Shown here in pieces: positions 1 through 13,200 of a stretch of DNA of 64,000 bases; positions within the stretch are counted from its first letter, which is position 1; every line of letters starts with the position of its first letter. Below the pieces are notes generated by a model. The model made no database searches, had not been told where the DNA came from, and saw nothing but the letters and a program-made list of their open reading frames with translations. The stretch comes from Skeletonema tropicum. Its lineage: Eukaryota; Bacillariophyta; Thalassiosirophyceae; Thalassiosirales; Thalassiosiraceae. The position numbers and the translations under genes are program-made. The stretch spans positions 250,001 through 314,000 of the forward strand of contig CM074135.1 in assembly GCA_037178625.1 (NCBI GenBank), in the 5' to 3' direction.

Positions 1-229
1 TAGAACTCTACATTCACACCTTATTCTCATTCTTATGCTACACACACCATACCAAAGCAGGCAATCTGGGCTACTGGGCCTTGGGCTCTCAGAAACAGCT
101 GCTACATCCATCTTGAGCCTCACCGAAACCATTCCGTCCACCCCCACACCATCAATCAGATACTCATTTCTAATCCATATACATCACAACTATACATTAG
201 AACTCTACATTCACACCTTATTCTCATTC
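1..229. repeat. 32-bp direct repeat, two copies
   Basis: Bases 1-32 recur at 198-229 without a mismatch. The sequence after each copy is also loosely alike (both contain a CTGGGCCTT tract), so this looks like a diverged tandem duplication of roughly 198 bp. I see no gene here; the 80-codon open frame at 35-277 has no recognisable content. Confidence 0.6.
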
Positions 230-457
230 AAAAGGAAATTATGCATGCTATGGGCATCTAGGCCTCCTGGGCCTTAGGCTGATTTCCAGAATCTTTCTGT
301 AAGAATGATTAGCTGATGGTACAAGATGGTTTTTGAAGCAGACGGTGTGCAAGACATGCAAGAATCATCTCTTGTGAGCAAGATGGCATGGTTAGGCCAA
401 TGAGTTGGTGCCAATTCCTCTCCATACTGAAAAGAAAACCGATTTCTTGTCTTTTCT

Positions 458-1013
458 TGTGTGTGTGGTGCCCTGCTGAGTAGTATTAGTTACTATACCT
501 ACATCCAACCTTTGTTGTTGCACCTTACCCATCACTAGCAATGTCATAGGAATGTATATAACACATTTCATTGGTATATTGATGTGTACAATCACTTTTT
601 TTCCTATGCCCCTCACAGCAGGCACTGGTAGTTTTTCTGTCGCAGGTTCCCCCCTTTCTAGTGTGTGTGGTGCCCTGCTGAGTAGTATTAGTTACTATAC
701 CTACATCCAACCTTTGTTGTGCACCTTACCCATCACTAGCAATGTCATAGGAATGTATATAAACACATTTATTGGTATATTGATGTGTACATCACTTCCT
801 ATGCCCCCCCCCCCCCCCCCTCACAGCAGGCACTGTAGTTTTCTGTCGCAGGTTCCCCCTTTCTAGTGTGTGTGGTGCCCTGCTGAGTAGTATTAGTTAC
901 TATACCTACATCCAACCTTTGTTGTTGCACCTTACCCATCACTAGCATGTCATAGAATGTATATAACACATTTCATTGGTATATTGATGTGTACATCACT
1001 TCCTATGCCCCTC
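458..1013. repeat. Tandem repeat of about 203 bp, nearly three copies
   Basis: The same passage, beginning GTGTGTGGTGCCCTGCTGAG, starts at 461, 663 and 868, giving periods of 202 and 205 bp. Copies differ mainly in homopolymer length, for example a long C run near 805-820 in the second copy. The third copy runs into the assembly gap, so the array length is unknown. No coding potential is recognised. Confidence 0.85.
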
Positions 1014-1513
1014 NNNNNNNNNNNNNNNNNNNNNNNNNNNNNNNNNNNNNNNNNNNNNNNNNNNNNNNNNNNNNNNNNNNNNNNNNNNNNNNNNNNNNNN
1101 NNNNNNNNNNNNNNNNNNNNNNNNNNNNNNNNNNNNNNNNNNNNNNNNNNNNNNNNNNNNNNNNNNNNNNNNNNNNNNNNNNNNNNNNNNNNNNNNNNNN
1201 NNNNNNNNNNNNNNNNNNNNNNNNNNNNNNNNNNNNNNNNNNNNNNNNNNNNNNNNNNNNNNNNNNNNNNNNNNNNNNNNNNNNNNNNNNNNNNNNNNNN
1301 NNNNNNNNNNNNNNNNNNNNNNNNNNNNNNNNNNNNNNNNNNNNNNNNNNNNNNNNNNNNNNNNNNNNNNNNNNNNNNNNNNNNNNNNNNNNNNNNNNNN
1401 NNNNNNNNNNNNNNNNNNNNNNNNNNNNNNNNNNNNNNNNNNNNNNNNNNNNNNNNNNNNNNNNNNNNNNNNNNNNNNNNNNNNNNNNNNNNNNNNNNNN
1501 NNNNNNNNNNNNN
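1014..1513. other. Assembly gap (500 N)
   Basis: Exactly 500 unknown bases. The gap falls between the 203-bp repeat and the first visible part of the 2.3-kb tandem array. This suggests the assembler failed inside repeats, and the true array may be longer. Confidence 0.99.
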
Positions 1514-1849
1514 TATGCTGTCATGATGAGGGGGGACAAGTTGCTGTTGGAGATTGAGAGAAAAGCTGGTGATAATAATAAGAAGAGTAAGAGTAAGAGG
1601 AGCAGAGGCAGGAGTGATTCAAATGCTTCTGCTGCTAGTATAGTAGTTGATGTTGCTGTTGATGTGACGGCACGGCATGAGAATGATAATAATATTATTG
1701 CGACGACAACAACAACAGAAACAGAAACAGAAGATGCAGCAAGCAAGAAGATGCGTCAAGTCAGTGCATGGATGGAGTGGATGTGGATGAAGCAGCAGCG
1801 ACACTATTTATTTTATATGACAATCAACTACATTATCTTGGATGAATAA
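1514..1849 (+). pseudogene. Truncated helicase N-terminal copy, 5' part lost in the assembly gap
   Basis: The open frame emerges from the gap at the YAVMMRGDKLLLEIER segment and ends with the same alternative tail as the other truncated copies (MEWMWMKQQRHYLFYMT..., stop at 1849). It matches residues about 193 onward of the full helicase. It is the 3' end of the most upstream visible repeat unit. I call it a pseudogene because the helicase domains are absent. Confidence 0.8.
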
Positions 1850-3270
1850 ATAAATATCGTACAAAGTAAATCAGATTAGATATATAGTTCAACTACAGCA
1901 TTATCCGTCCTAGCACTAGCAATCGTAGGAAGGCAATGAGTAGTGATTTCGAATCCTCTCACCAAGCTCTATCGATTAGTACTATAATCAAGGCCAAATA
2001 TCGATCTTTTGTCAATGTAATCAACTCGAGAGGGTTCTAGAAAGTATCCCCAGCGGCGAATGAAGTCGACCCGAACATTTGCAAACTCCAAAAAAAATGA
2101 CCAAAATGTTTTCCACGCTCACTGCACTGCCGTCAATACTTGTCAATACCACAATCAATAATACCAACAATATGAATATTATAATGGATAATCACAGTTC
2201 GGCCTCCCTGCGGTCGCCCTCACGACATGAAACACACTACTTTTAAAGCAGCGCCGTCCATGACAATTGTTACGTCGAAGATCTGAAAAAGCGACCACTT
2301 TAATGCGGCGGGCTCCAGACAGTTGGCACGTCGAAGATCCAACGCTGCGCTGAAGAACGAAGCATCGATCAGGTGCATCCAGACAGTTGGCACGGGATGG
2401 GCTCTAAACGCTGCGCTGAAGACACTTCCTTTAATGCGTCCATAGTCAATAGACAGAGCTCGGGATGCTGCCGCTGCTCTTGGTTGTGTTGGTCGTTGAT
2501 GAAGATGACATCGTCGGCAATGATGCTTGCTGCTACTCCCAACACAAATCCTCCTCCAACTTCATCGTCATCTCCATACTCCACCAACCACAAGCAGCGG
2601 CAGCATAATCATAATCCTCATCATTGCCGACGATGGAGGAGGAGTTGACGATGACGTTGGAGCAGCAGCGGTGGTTGTTGGAGCAGCAGCAGTGGTAGGT
2701 AGATGATGTGGATTGGATTAAAATGTCGCTTTTTCGCGAGGGCTTTGCCCGAGCAGTGATTATACATTGTTGCGTAATAATGGTACTAACCGATTCAGAA
2801 TGAAGAGAGCTTTCCAACGGTTGTCATATCGTCAATTTTGATGATTTTGACCTCTGCTTCTCAAATTCGGGCTCTGGGGCCGGATGCCGGATCTGGTCGA
2901 GATAGCTCTAATCTAGACCCGTTTCTGACCGAGACGATCACACAAAAGTCGTCTGATCAAGCCGATTATATGCCTAATCGATAGAGCGCAATTAGAGCTT
3001 TCCAAAACGACACTGATCGCCTTGATTGGCCGCGTAGAAGACAAGATATCAAAAGATACGGCGACATGATGGTGCATCTCGATCTGCTGAGCTGAGATGA
3101 GATGACTTGCACTTACTTTTTGATGCGACACTTGCAAGTCATCAGACGCACATCTCTCTCAAAAATTCCGCCAACACAAATCCACAGCCTCCACTCAGCT
3201 TGCTTGCTATGCTTGCCATGGCATTGCTCCATACTATCTACACTACAACACAATACACAATACACATCAC

Positions 3271-4179
3271 ATGATACACAGCATGTCGTCCTCCAAAAAG
3301 AGACCACCCAAGCTAGCAGTCCTCAGCCAAGCCCACTCCACCACCACCGCCTCCTCTCCCGCCAATAATAATACTAATAATCATGATAATGATAATGATA
3401 GCATCACAGTCGTAGTTTGCCCGAAAAGCACCACCTCCATCCGCCTCACTGAAACTGAGAAACAACATCAATTTCCCTACTGGGAGCGATTGTCGAAAAA
3501 TTATGGCTTTTCGATCGAGGTGGAAATCGTGCTCAGTGGCAGTGGCAGTGGCAGTGGCAGTGGCAGTGGCAGTGGCAGTGGCAGTGGCAGTGCCCATACG
3601 AATGCTTGGAAGAAAGGTGGCGGGCCCAAGAGGACTCATTTCCTGCGCGATGCATCAGCTACAGCCACAGCTACTAGCAAACTGCACCATCACTCAGAAC
3701 GGCTCATAATCCGACCCCTTTCCACACATCATCAGCAGAAGAAGAAAAGGAGCGATCAATTATCATTATTACGGCCCGACTTTCAAAATGGAGATGTCAT
3801 TACAAGCATTGATGGACTGACAAATCCTACATTTGGAATGGTGTATGCTGTCATGATGAGGGGGGACAAGTTGCTGTTGGAGATTGAGAGAAAAGCTGGT
3901 GATAATAATAAGAAGAGTAAGAGTAAGAGGAGCAGAGGCAGGAGTGATTCAAATGCTTCTGCTGCTAGTATAGTAGTTGATGTTGCTGTTGATGTGACGG
4001 CACGGCATGAGAATGATAATAATATTATTGCGACGACAACAACAACAGAAACAGAAACAGAAGATGCAGCAAGCAAGAAGATGCGTCAAGTCAGTGCATG
4101 GATGGAGTGGATGTGGATGAAGCAGCAGCGACACTATTTATTTTATATGACAATCAACTACATTATCTTGGATGAATAA
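3271..4179 (+). pseudogene. Truncated helicase N-terminal copy 1 (302 codons)
   Basis: Identical or nearly identical to the first ~276 residues of the downstream SEN1-like helicase: a low-complexity N-terminus, a (Ser-Gly)9 tract, a PDZ-like segment (RPDFQNGDVITSIDG...GDKLLLEIER) and a Lys/Ser-rich stretch. After KKMRQVSAW the frame switches to a 25-residue tail foreign to the helicase and stops, followed by AATAAATAAAT, which could serve as a polyadenylation signal. No ATPase motif is present. The promoter region is duplicated too, so transcription of a short protein is possible. A second in-frame ATG lies four codons downstream (3283). Confidence 0.75.
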
Positions 4180-5599
4180 ATAAATATCGTACAAAGTAAA
4201 TCAGATTAGATATATAGTTCAACTACAGCATTATCCGTCCTAGCACTAGCAATCGTAGGAAGGCAATGAGTAGTGATTTCGAATCCTCTCACCAAGCTCT
4301 ATCGATTAGTACTATAATCAAGGCCAAATATCGATCTTTTGTCAATGTAATCAACTCGAGAGGGTTCTAGAAAGTATCCCCAGCGGCGAATGAAGTCGAC
4401 CCGAACATTTGCAAACTCCAAAAAAATGACCAAAATGTTTTCCACGCTCACTGCACTGCCGTCAATACTTGTCAATACCACAATCAATAATACCAACAAT
4501 ATGAATATTATAATGGATAATCACAGTTCGGCCTCCCTGCGGTCGCCCTCACGACATGAAACACACTACTTTTAAAGCAGCGCCGTCCATGACAATTGTT
4601 ACGTCGAAGATCTGAAAAAGCGACCACTTTAATGCGGCGGGCTCCAGACAGTTGGCACGTCGAAGATCCAACGCTGCGCTGAAGAACGAAGCATCGATCA
4701 GGTGCATCCAGACAGTTGGCACGGGATGGGCTCTAAACGCTGCGCTGAAGACACTTCCTTTAATGCGTCCATAGTCAATAGACAGAGCTCGGGATGCTGC
4801 CGCTGCTCTTGGTTGTGTTGGTCGTTGATGAAGATGACATCGTCGGCAATGATGCTTGCTGCTACTCCCAACACAAATCCTCCTCCAACTTCATCGTCAT
4901 CTCCATACTCCACCAACCACAAGCAGCGGCAGCATAATCATAATCCTCATCATTGCCGACGATGGAGGAGGAGTTGACGATGACGTTGGAGCAGCAGCGG
5001 TGGTTGTTGGAGCAGCAGCAGTGGTAGGTAGATGATGTGGATTGGATTAAAATGTCGCTTTTTCGCGAGGGCTTTGCCCGAGCAGTGATTATACATTGTT
5101 GCGTAATAATGGTACTAACCGATTCAGAATGAAGAGAGCTTTCCAACGGTTGTCATATCGTCAATTTTGATGATTTTGACCTCTGCTTCTCAAATTCGGG
5201 CTCTGGGGCCGGATGCCGGATCTGGTCGAGATAGCTCTAATCTAGACCCGTTTCTGACCGAGACGATCACACAAAAGTCGTCTGATCAAGCCGATTATAT
5301 GCCTAATCGATAGAGCGCAATTAGAGCTTTCCAAAACGACACTGATCGCCTTGATTGGCCGCGTAGAAGACAAGATATCAAAAGATACGGCGACATGATG
5401 GTGCATCTCGATCTGCTGAGCTGAGATGAGATGACTTGCACTTACTTTTTGATGCGACACTTGCAAGTCATCAGACGCACATCTCTCTCAAAAATTCCGC
5501 CAACACAAATCCACAGCCTCCACTCAGCTTGCTTGCTATGCTTGCCATGGCATTGCTCCATACTATCTACACTACAACACAATACACAATACACATCAC

Positions 5600-6484
5600 A
5601 TGATACACAGCATGTCGTCCTCCAAAAAGAGACCACCCAAGCTAGCAGTCCTCAGCCAAGCCCACTCCACCACCACCGCCTCCTCTCCCGCCAATAATAA
5701 TACTAATAATCATGATAATGATAGCATCACAGTCGTAGTTTGCCCGAAAAGCACCACCTCCATCCGCCTCACTGAAACTGAGAAACAACATCAATTTCCC
5801 TACTGGGAGCGATTGTCGAAAAATTATGGCTTTTCGATCGAGGTGGAAATCGTGCTCAGTGGCAGTGGCAGTGGCAGTGGCAGTGGCAGTGGCAGTGCCC
5901 ATACGAATGCTTGGAAGAAAGGTGGCGGGCCCAAGAGGACTCATTTCCTGCGCGATGCATCAGCTACAGCCACAGCTACTAGCAAACTGCACCATCACTC
6001 AGAACGGCTCATAATCCGACCCCTTTCCACACATCATCAGCAGAAGAAGAAAAGGAGCGATCAATTATCATTATTACGGCCCGACTTTCAAAATGGAGAT
6101 GTCATTACAAGCATTGATGGACTGACAAATCCTACATTTGGAATGGTGTATGCTGTCATGATGAGGGGGGACAAGTTGCTGTTGGAGATTGAGAGAAAAG
6201 CTGGTGATAATAATAAGAAGAGTAAGAGTAAGAGGAGCAGAGGCAGGAGTGATTCAAATGCTTCTGCTGCTAGTATAGTAGTTGATGTTGCTGTTGATGT
6301 GACGGCACGGCATGAGAATGATAATAATATTATTGCGACGACAACAACAACAGAAACAGAAACAGAAGATGCAGCAAGCAAGAAGATGCGTCAAGTCAGT
6401 GCATGGATGGAGTGGATGTGGATGAAGCAGCAGCGACACTATTTATTTTATATGACAATCAACTACATTATCTTGGATGAATAA
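5600..6484 (+). pseudogene. Truncated helicase N-terminal copy 2 (294 codons)
   Basis: Same structure as the copy 2.3 kb upstream, with a shorter (Ser-Gly)6 tract and a single Asn-Asp block, which account for the eight-codon length difference. The frame stays open despite these indels because they are multiples of three. It ends in the same non-helicase tail and lacks all helicase motifs. Confidence 0.75.
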
Positions 6485-7904
6485 ATAAATATCGTACAAA
6501 GTAAATCAGATTAGATATATAGTTCAACTACAGCATTATCCGTCCTAGCACTAGCAATCGTAGGAAGGCAATGAGTAGTGATTTCGAATCCTCTCACCAA
6601 GCTCTATCGATTAGTACTATAATCAAGGCCAAATATCGATCTTTTGTCAATGTAATCAACTCGAGAGGGTTCTAGAAAGTATCCCCAGCGGCGAATGAAG
6701 TCGACCCGAACATTTGCAAACTCCAAAAAAATGACCAAAATGTTTTCCACGCTCACTGCACTGCCGTCAATACTTGTCAATACCACAATCAATAATACCA
6801 ACAATATGAATATTATAATGGATAATCACAGTTCGGCCTCCCTGCGGTCGCCCTCACGACATGAAACACACTACTTTTAAAGCAGCGCCGTCCATGACAA
6901 TTGTTACGTCGAAGATCTGAAAAAGCGACCACTTTAATGCGGCGGGCTCCAGACAGTTGGCACGTCGAAGATCCAACGCTGCGCTGAAGAACGAAGCATC
7001 GATCAGGTGCATCCAGACAGTTGGCACGGGATGGGCTCTAAACGCTGCGCTGAAGACACTTCCTTTAATGCGTCCATAGTCAATAGACAGAGCTCGGGAT
7101 GCTGCCGCTGCTCTTGGTTGTGTTGGTCGTTGATGAAGATGACATCGTCGGCAATGATGCTTGCTGCTACTCCCAACACAAATCCTCCTCCAACTTCATC
7201 GTCATCTCCATACTCCACCAACCACAAGCAGCGGCAGCATAATCATAATCCTCATCATTGCCGACGATGGAGGAGGAGTTGACGATGACGTTGGAGCAGC
7301 AGCGGTGGTTGTTGGAGCAGCAGCAGTGGTAGGTAGATGATGTGGATTGGATTAAAATGTCGCTTTTTCGCGAGGGCTTTGCCCGAGCAGTGATTATACA
7401 TTGTTGCGTAATAATGGTACTAACCGATTCAGAATGAAGAGAGCTTTCCAACGGTTGTCATATCGTCAATTTTGATGATTTTGACCTCTGCTTCTCAAAT
7501 TCGGGCTCTGGGGCCGGATGCCGGATCTGGTCGAGATAGCTCTAATCTAGACCCGTTTCTGACCGAGACGATCACACAAAAGTCGTCTGATCAAGCCGAT
7601 TATATGCCTAATCGATAGAGCGCAATTAGAGCTTTCCAAAACGACACTGATCGCCTTGATTGGCCGCGTAGAAGACAAGATATCAAAAGATACGGCGACA
7701 TGATGGTGCATCTCGATCTGCTGAGCTGAGATGAGATGACTTGCACTTACTTTTTGATGCGACACTTGCAAGTCATCAGACGCACATCTCTCTCAAAAAT
7801 TCCGCCAACACAAATCCACAGCCTCCACTCAGCTTGCTTGCTATGCTTGCCATGGCATTGCTCCATACTATCTACACTACAACACAATACACAATACACA
7901 TCAC

Positions 7905-8813
7905 ATGATACACAGCATGTCGTCCTCCAAAAAGAGACCACCCAAGCTAGCAGTCCTCAGCCAAGCCCACTCCACCACCACCGCCTCCTCTCCCGCCAAT
8001 AATAATACTAATAATCATGATAATGATAGCATCACAGTCGTAGTTTGCCCGAAAAGCACCACCTCCATCCGCCTCACTGAAACTGAGAAACAACATCAAT
8101 TTCCCTACTGGGAGCGATTGTCGAAAAATTATGGCTTTTCGATCGAGGTGGAAATCGTGCTCAGTGGCAGTGGCAGTGGCAGTGGCAGTGGCAGTGGCAG
8201 TGGCAGTGGCAGTGGCAGTGGCAGTGCCCATACGAATGCTTGGAAGAAAGGTGGCGGGCCCAAGAGGACTCATTTCCTGCGCGATGCATCAGCTACAGCC
8301 ACAGCTACTAGCAAACTGCACCATCACTCAGAACGGCTCATAATCCGACCCCTTTCCACACATCATCAGCAGAAGAAGAAAAGGAGCGATCAATTATCAT
8401 TATTACGGCCCGACTTTCAAAATGGAGATGTCATTACAAGCATTGATGGACTGACAAATCCTACATTTGGAATGGTGTATGCTGTCATGATGAGGGGGGA
8501 CAAGTTGCTGTTGGAGATTGAGAGAAAAGCTGGTGATAATAATAAGAAGAGTAAGAGTAAGAGGAGCAGAGGCAGGAGTGATTCAAATGCTTCTGCTGCT
8601 AGTATAGTAGTTGATGTTGCTGTTGATGTGACGGCACGGCATGAGAATGATAATAATATTATTGCGACGACAACAACAACAGAAACAGAAACAGAAGATG
8701 CAGCAAGCAAGAAGATGCGTCAAGTCAGTGCATGGATGGAGTGGATGTGGATGAAGCAGCAGCGACACTATTTATTTTATATGACAATCAACTACATTAT
8801 CTTGGATGAATAA
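7905..8813 (+). pseudogene. Truncated helicase N-terminal copy 3 (302 codons)
   Basis: Third full truncated copy, with (Ser-Gly)10 and one Asn-Asp block. The alternative tail and stop are the same as in the other truncated copies. It lies immediately upstream of the unit that contains the start of the intact gene. No ATPase or helicase motif is encoded. Confidence 0.75.
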
Positions 8814-10233
8814 ATAAATATCGTACAAAGTAAATCAGATTAGATATATAGTTCAACTACAGCATTATCCGTCCTAGCACTAGCAATCGTAGGAAGGCAA
8901 TGAGTAGTGATTTCGAATCCTCTCACCAAGCTCTATCGATTAGTACTATAATCAAGGCCAAATATCGATCTTTTGTCAATGTAATCAACTCGAGAGGGTT
9001 CTAGAAAGTATCCCCAGCGGCGAATGAAGTCGACCCGAACATTTGCAAACTCCAAAAAAATGACCAAAATGTTTTCCACGCTCACTGCACTGCCGTCAAT
9101 ACTTGTCAATACCACAATCAATAATACCAACAATATGAATATTATAATGGATAATCACAGTTCGGCCTCCCTGCGGTCGCCCTCACGACATGAAACACAC
9201 TACTTTTAAAGCAGCGCCGTCCATGACAATTGTTACGTCGAAGATCTGAAAAAGCGACCACTTTAATGCGGCGGGCTCCAGACAGTTGGCACGTCGAAGA
9301 TCCAACGCTGCGCTGAAGAACGAAGCATCGATCAGGTGCATCCAGACAGTTGGCACGGGATGGGCTCTAAACGCTGCGCTGAAGACACTTCCTTTAATGC
9401 GTCCATAGTCAATAGACAGAGCTCGGGATGCTGCCGCTGCTCTTGGTTGTGTTGGTCGTTGATGAAGATGACATCGTCGGCAATGATGCTTGCTGCTACT
9501 CCCAACACAAATCCTCCTCCAACTTCATCGTCATCTCCATACTCCACCAACCACAAGCAGCGGCAGCATAATCATAATCCTCATCATTGCCGACGATGGA
9601 GGAGGAGTTGACGATGACGTTGGAGCAGCAGCGGTGGTTGTTGGAGCAGCAGCAGTGGTAGGTAGATGATGTGGATTGGATTAAAATGTCGCTTTTTCGC
9701 GAGGGCTTTGCCCGAGCAGTGATTATACATTGTTGCGTAATAATGGTACTAACCGATTCAGAATGAAGAGAGCTTTCCAACGGTTGTCATATCGTCAATT
9801 TTGATGATTTTGACCTCTGCTTCTCAAATTCGGGCTCTGGGGCCGGATGCCGGATCTGGTCGAGATAGCTCTAATCTAGACCCGTTTCTGACCGAGACGA
9901 TCACACAAAAGTCGTCTGATCAAGCCGATTATATGCCTAATCGATAGAGCGCAATTAGAGCTTTCCAAAACGACACTGATCGCCTTGATTGGCCGCGTAG
10001 AAGACAAGATATCAAAAGATACGGCGACATGATGGTGCATCTCGATCTGCTGAGCTGAGATGAGATGACTTGCACTTACTTTTTGATGCGACACTTGCAA
10101 GTCATCAGACGCACATCTCTCTCAAAAATTCCGCCAACACAAATCCACAGCCTCCACTCAGCTTGCTTGCTATGCTTGCCATGGCATTGCTCCATACTAT
10201 CTACACTACAACACAATACACAATACACATCAC

Positions 10234-13200
10234 ATGATACACAGCATGTCGTCCTCCAAAAAGAGACCACCCAAGCTAGCAGTCCTCAGCCAAGCCCACT
10301 CCACCACCACCGCCTCCTCTCCCGCCAATAATAATACTAATAATCATGATAATGATAATGATAGCATCACAGTCGTAGTTTGCCCGAAAAGCACCACCTC
10401 CATCCGCCTCACTGAAACTGAGAAACAACATCAATTTCCCTACTGGGAGCGATTGTCGAAAAATTATGGCTTTTCGATCGAGGTGGAAATCGTGCTCAGT
10501 GGCAGTGGCAGTGGCAGTGGCAGTGGCAGTGGCAGTGGCAGTGGCAGTGGCAGTGGCAGTGCCCATACGAATGCTTGGAAGAAAGGTGGCGGGCCCAAGA
10601 GGACTCATTTCCTGCGCGATGCATCAGCTACAGCCACAGCTACTAGCAAACTGCACCATCACTCAGAACGGCTCATAATCCGACCCCTTTCCACACATCA
10701 TCAGCAGAAGAAGAAAAGGAGCGATCAATTATCATTATTACGGCCCGACTTTCAAAATGGAGATGTCATTACAAGCATTGATGGACTGACAAATCCTACA
10801 TTTGGAATGGTGTATGCTGTCATGATGAGGGGGGACAAGTTGCTGTTGGAGATTGAGAGAAAAGCTGGTGATAATAATAAGAAGAGTAAGAGTAAGAGGA
10901 GCAGAGGCAGGAGTGATTCAAATGCTTCTGCTGCTAGTATAGTAGTTGATGTTGCTGTTGATGTGACGGCACGGCATGAGAATGATAATAATATTATTGC
11001 GACGACAACAACAACAGAAACAGAAACAGAAGATGCAGTGAGCAAGAAGATGCGTCAAGTCAGTGCATGGGATGCCGAAAATAGACGAGTGCAACGAGAG
11101 CAAAAGAAGAAGGAGAAGGAGAAGTTGCAACGAGAGCAAGAGAAGGAACGATTAAGAATGGATAGAGTGGATGAAAGGAGTGGTACTGCTTCAACTACTA
11201 CAGCTACTTCGTCAAAAACTACAACTTCTGCTGTTGCTTCGAATACAACGAGCAAGAAACAAAATCCATCCAAAACAACAAAATCATTCAATAACAACAG
11301 CAACGCCACTTCTAAATCTACAACACTGAACGTTCACTCTCCAAACTACATCAAAAAAGCAGTCGCTCGATTAGAACAGAATGTAGATGAAATCAATCGA
11401 CAGCAAAGAGATGAGGAGGAGGCAATGTATGGGGAGGGGAATCGAATGTTGTTGGATTATACTTTGGCGGATGATGGAAATGATGGTGATGAGAAGATGG
11501 CGAGCATGCCAACTGTTGATCTCACGTTTAATGACAATGTGGATATGGTTGGTGATAGTGGTGGTGGTGTTGGAAATGATGTTGACAATAATGGAGGTGA
11601 CTCTTTCTCCATTGTAAACTCGCTTGATTCTTATGATCATCCTCCCCCGTTAGCACCGGCATCGCCAGTTCAATCTTCACTTGGTGCTGCTGGTAAGAAT
11701 GATTCGTCTTCTTCTTCTTCATCGGACTCGTCATCATCATCGGGATCTTCTTCATCATCGTCGTCTTCTTCTTCGAGTGACTCGGACTCTTCTTTATCAA
11801 ATAATAATTTCAACAGTACCAAGTCCATACAGCCACCACAAACAATCACTGCTACTTCCGCCGGTGCTACAAACAAATCCGTGTCTACTCCTCCCAGAAA
11901 CATCAACAATAATCGAGTCACCCTCATCTCAAGACCTGCTACTGCAGCTGCTGCTGCAGAACAGGTATCAACAAAACGCCCACGATCATCATCTTCGCTA
12001 TCAAACGATGGGGCTGGTAAATCCTATCCAACCTATTCCAGCACCATGAATTATCCAGGGCGTACTACCACAAAGTCAGCTTTGAATGAGGCACCTACAT
12101 CTTTGAATCGACTCTGGCCTGATCCTTCCGATATTGTCAAGGCGTTGACAAAGTGGCAACCCCCCTCGGCTACGGTGAAGCAACGACGTGTAGAATTTTA
12201 TGGGGCGATTGGTAATAGTGGTGATGGCGGAGGGGTTGACAAAGGAGGATCGTCGTCGTCAAATCCATTGTTAGCAGATACAGCAACGACAGCACCTACT
12301 TTGGAGCAAAGCAATGAGTTCAAAAATGCCAATGAAATGATGGAATGCTTAGCACGACCCTTAATGGATGAGGGTTTAGCCTCCATCAACAACGAATATC
12401 ATTCCACCAAACTTCGAAACGGACGGTGGAATCGTGATACCCACCGTCTAATTGTAATCAAGGTAACTCCCGTCACACCCATCTTTGAGAAGAAATCTTC
12501 CTTTTTTGGAGAGCACATCAAGATATATGAGATTCAATTCAGTCTCAAGGGAGAGACGAGGATCCCGCCGTCAAATCTAAGTGAGCTTTATTGTCTTCAT
12601 TATCATCGATGGAAAGGTTGTAGGATAGGTATCGTCGGACATGATTTTCCTACTACAATCACGTTTCGATCGCAGTCGGAGTCCAATTCAATTCTCAAAT
12701 TGTTCGTTTGCGTAGATGGGAACTCAACTGACGATACAGCAGAGGGGGGGAGTAAGACGGGCTGGTTGTCCAAGCATGACTTTCGTGCATTATTTGATCC
12801 GCACAAGTTTGGTGTGCCGCATCCTAATGCCGTCCTTACGCTAATGTCAGTGGGGAGTACGACTAATATTGTGCGACAGTTTGAAGCTATTGCGTCGATT
12901 GGTCATCTGAAGTGTGAGTTCTATGACGGTGCTGTTTGATAATGTCATTGTATGCCTATTCTTTGTCTATTGTCACTCATTATTATTCTTGATTTACCCA
13001 TCACATAAAACATCAACATTCAGCACACATTCAAAAGTCATTATTTTCGCCCCGTATCCAGACCCAGCAGAAACCGGCAGCAGCAACAGTAGCAACACGT
13101 CCGAGATCATTACCTACCGACATTTGGTCGAGTTTGCAGAGAAATCACAATCCATACCAGCTCTCGTCAATATCAAAAGTTGTCAGTGGATCTTGTAAGA

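Larger units (their letters stand above)
1514..11069 (+). repeat. Tandem array of a 2.3-kb unit carrying the 5' end of a helicase gene
   Basis: A partial unit ends at 1770, followed by full units 1771-4100, 4101-6405, 6406-8734 and 8735-11069 (2330, 2305, 2329 and 2335 bp). Units are almost identical; the length differences seen come from an AGTGGC hexanucleotide coding Ser-Gly (9, 6, 10 and 10 repeats in successive units), from one versus two copies of an AATGAT block, and from A-run length. Each unit contains about 1.45 kb upstream of the ATG plus about 250 codons of the helicase N-terminus. Truncated copies end just after the point where the full gene continues with unique sequence. Each unit also holds a 17-bp inverted repeat (first unit 2509-2526 and 2619-2636). 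Near-identity implies recent expansion or gene conversion. Confidence 0.95.

Noticed and set aside
957..1849. Long open frames across the N run (189, 286 and 247 codons)
   Set aside because: They consist mostly of unknown bases; only the tail after 1513 is real sequence.
3503..3709. (Ala-Val)n and (Ala-Thr)n proteins in other frames of the helicase copies
   Set aside because: They are alternate-frame readings of the AGTGGC hexamer that encodes Ser-Gly in the gene frame.
1514..11069. CRISPR-like or satellite explanation for the 2.3-kb array
   Set aside because: Units are gene-sized, contiguous without spacers, and lead into an intact eukaryotic gene.
13134..13170. Apparent frameshift ahead of Walker A in the helicase
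   Set aside because: Using exon 2 from 13024, the frame runs without a break into GPPGTGKS; the competing frame was intronic or antisense noise.
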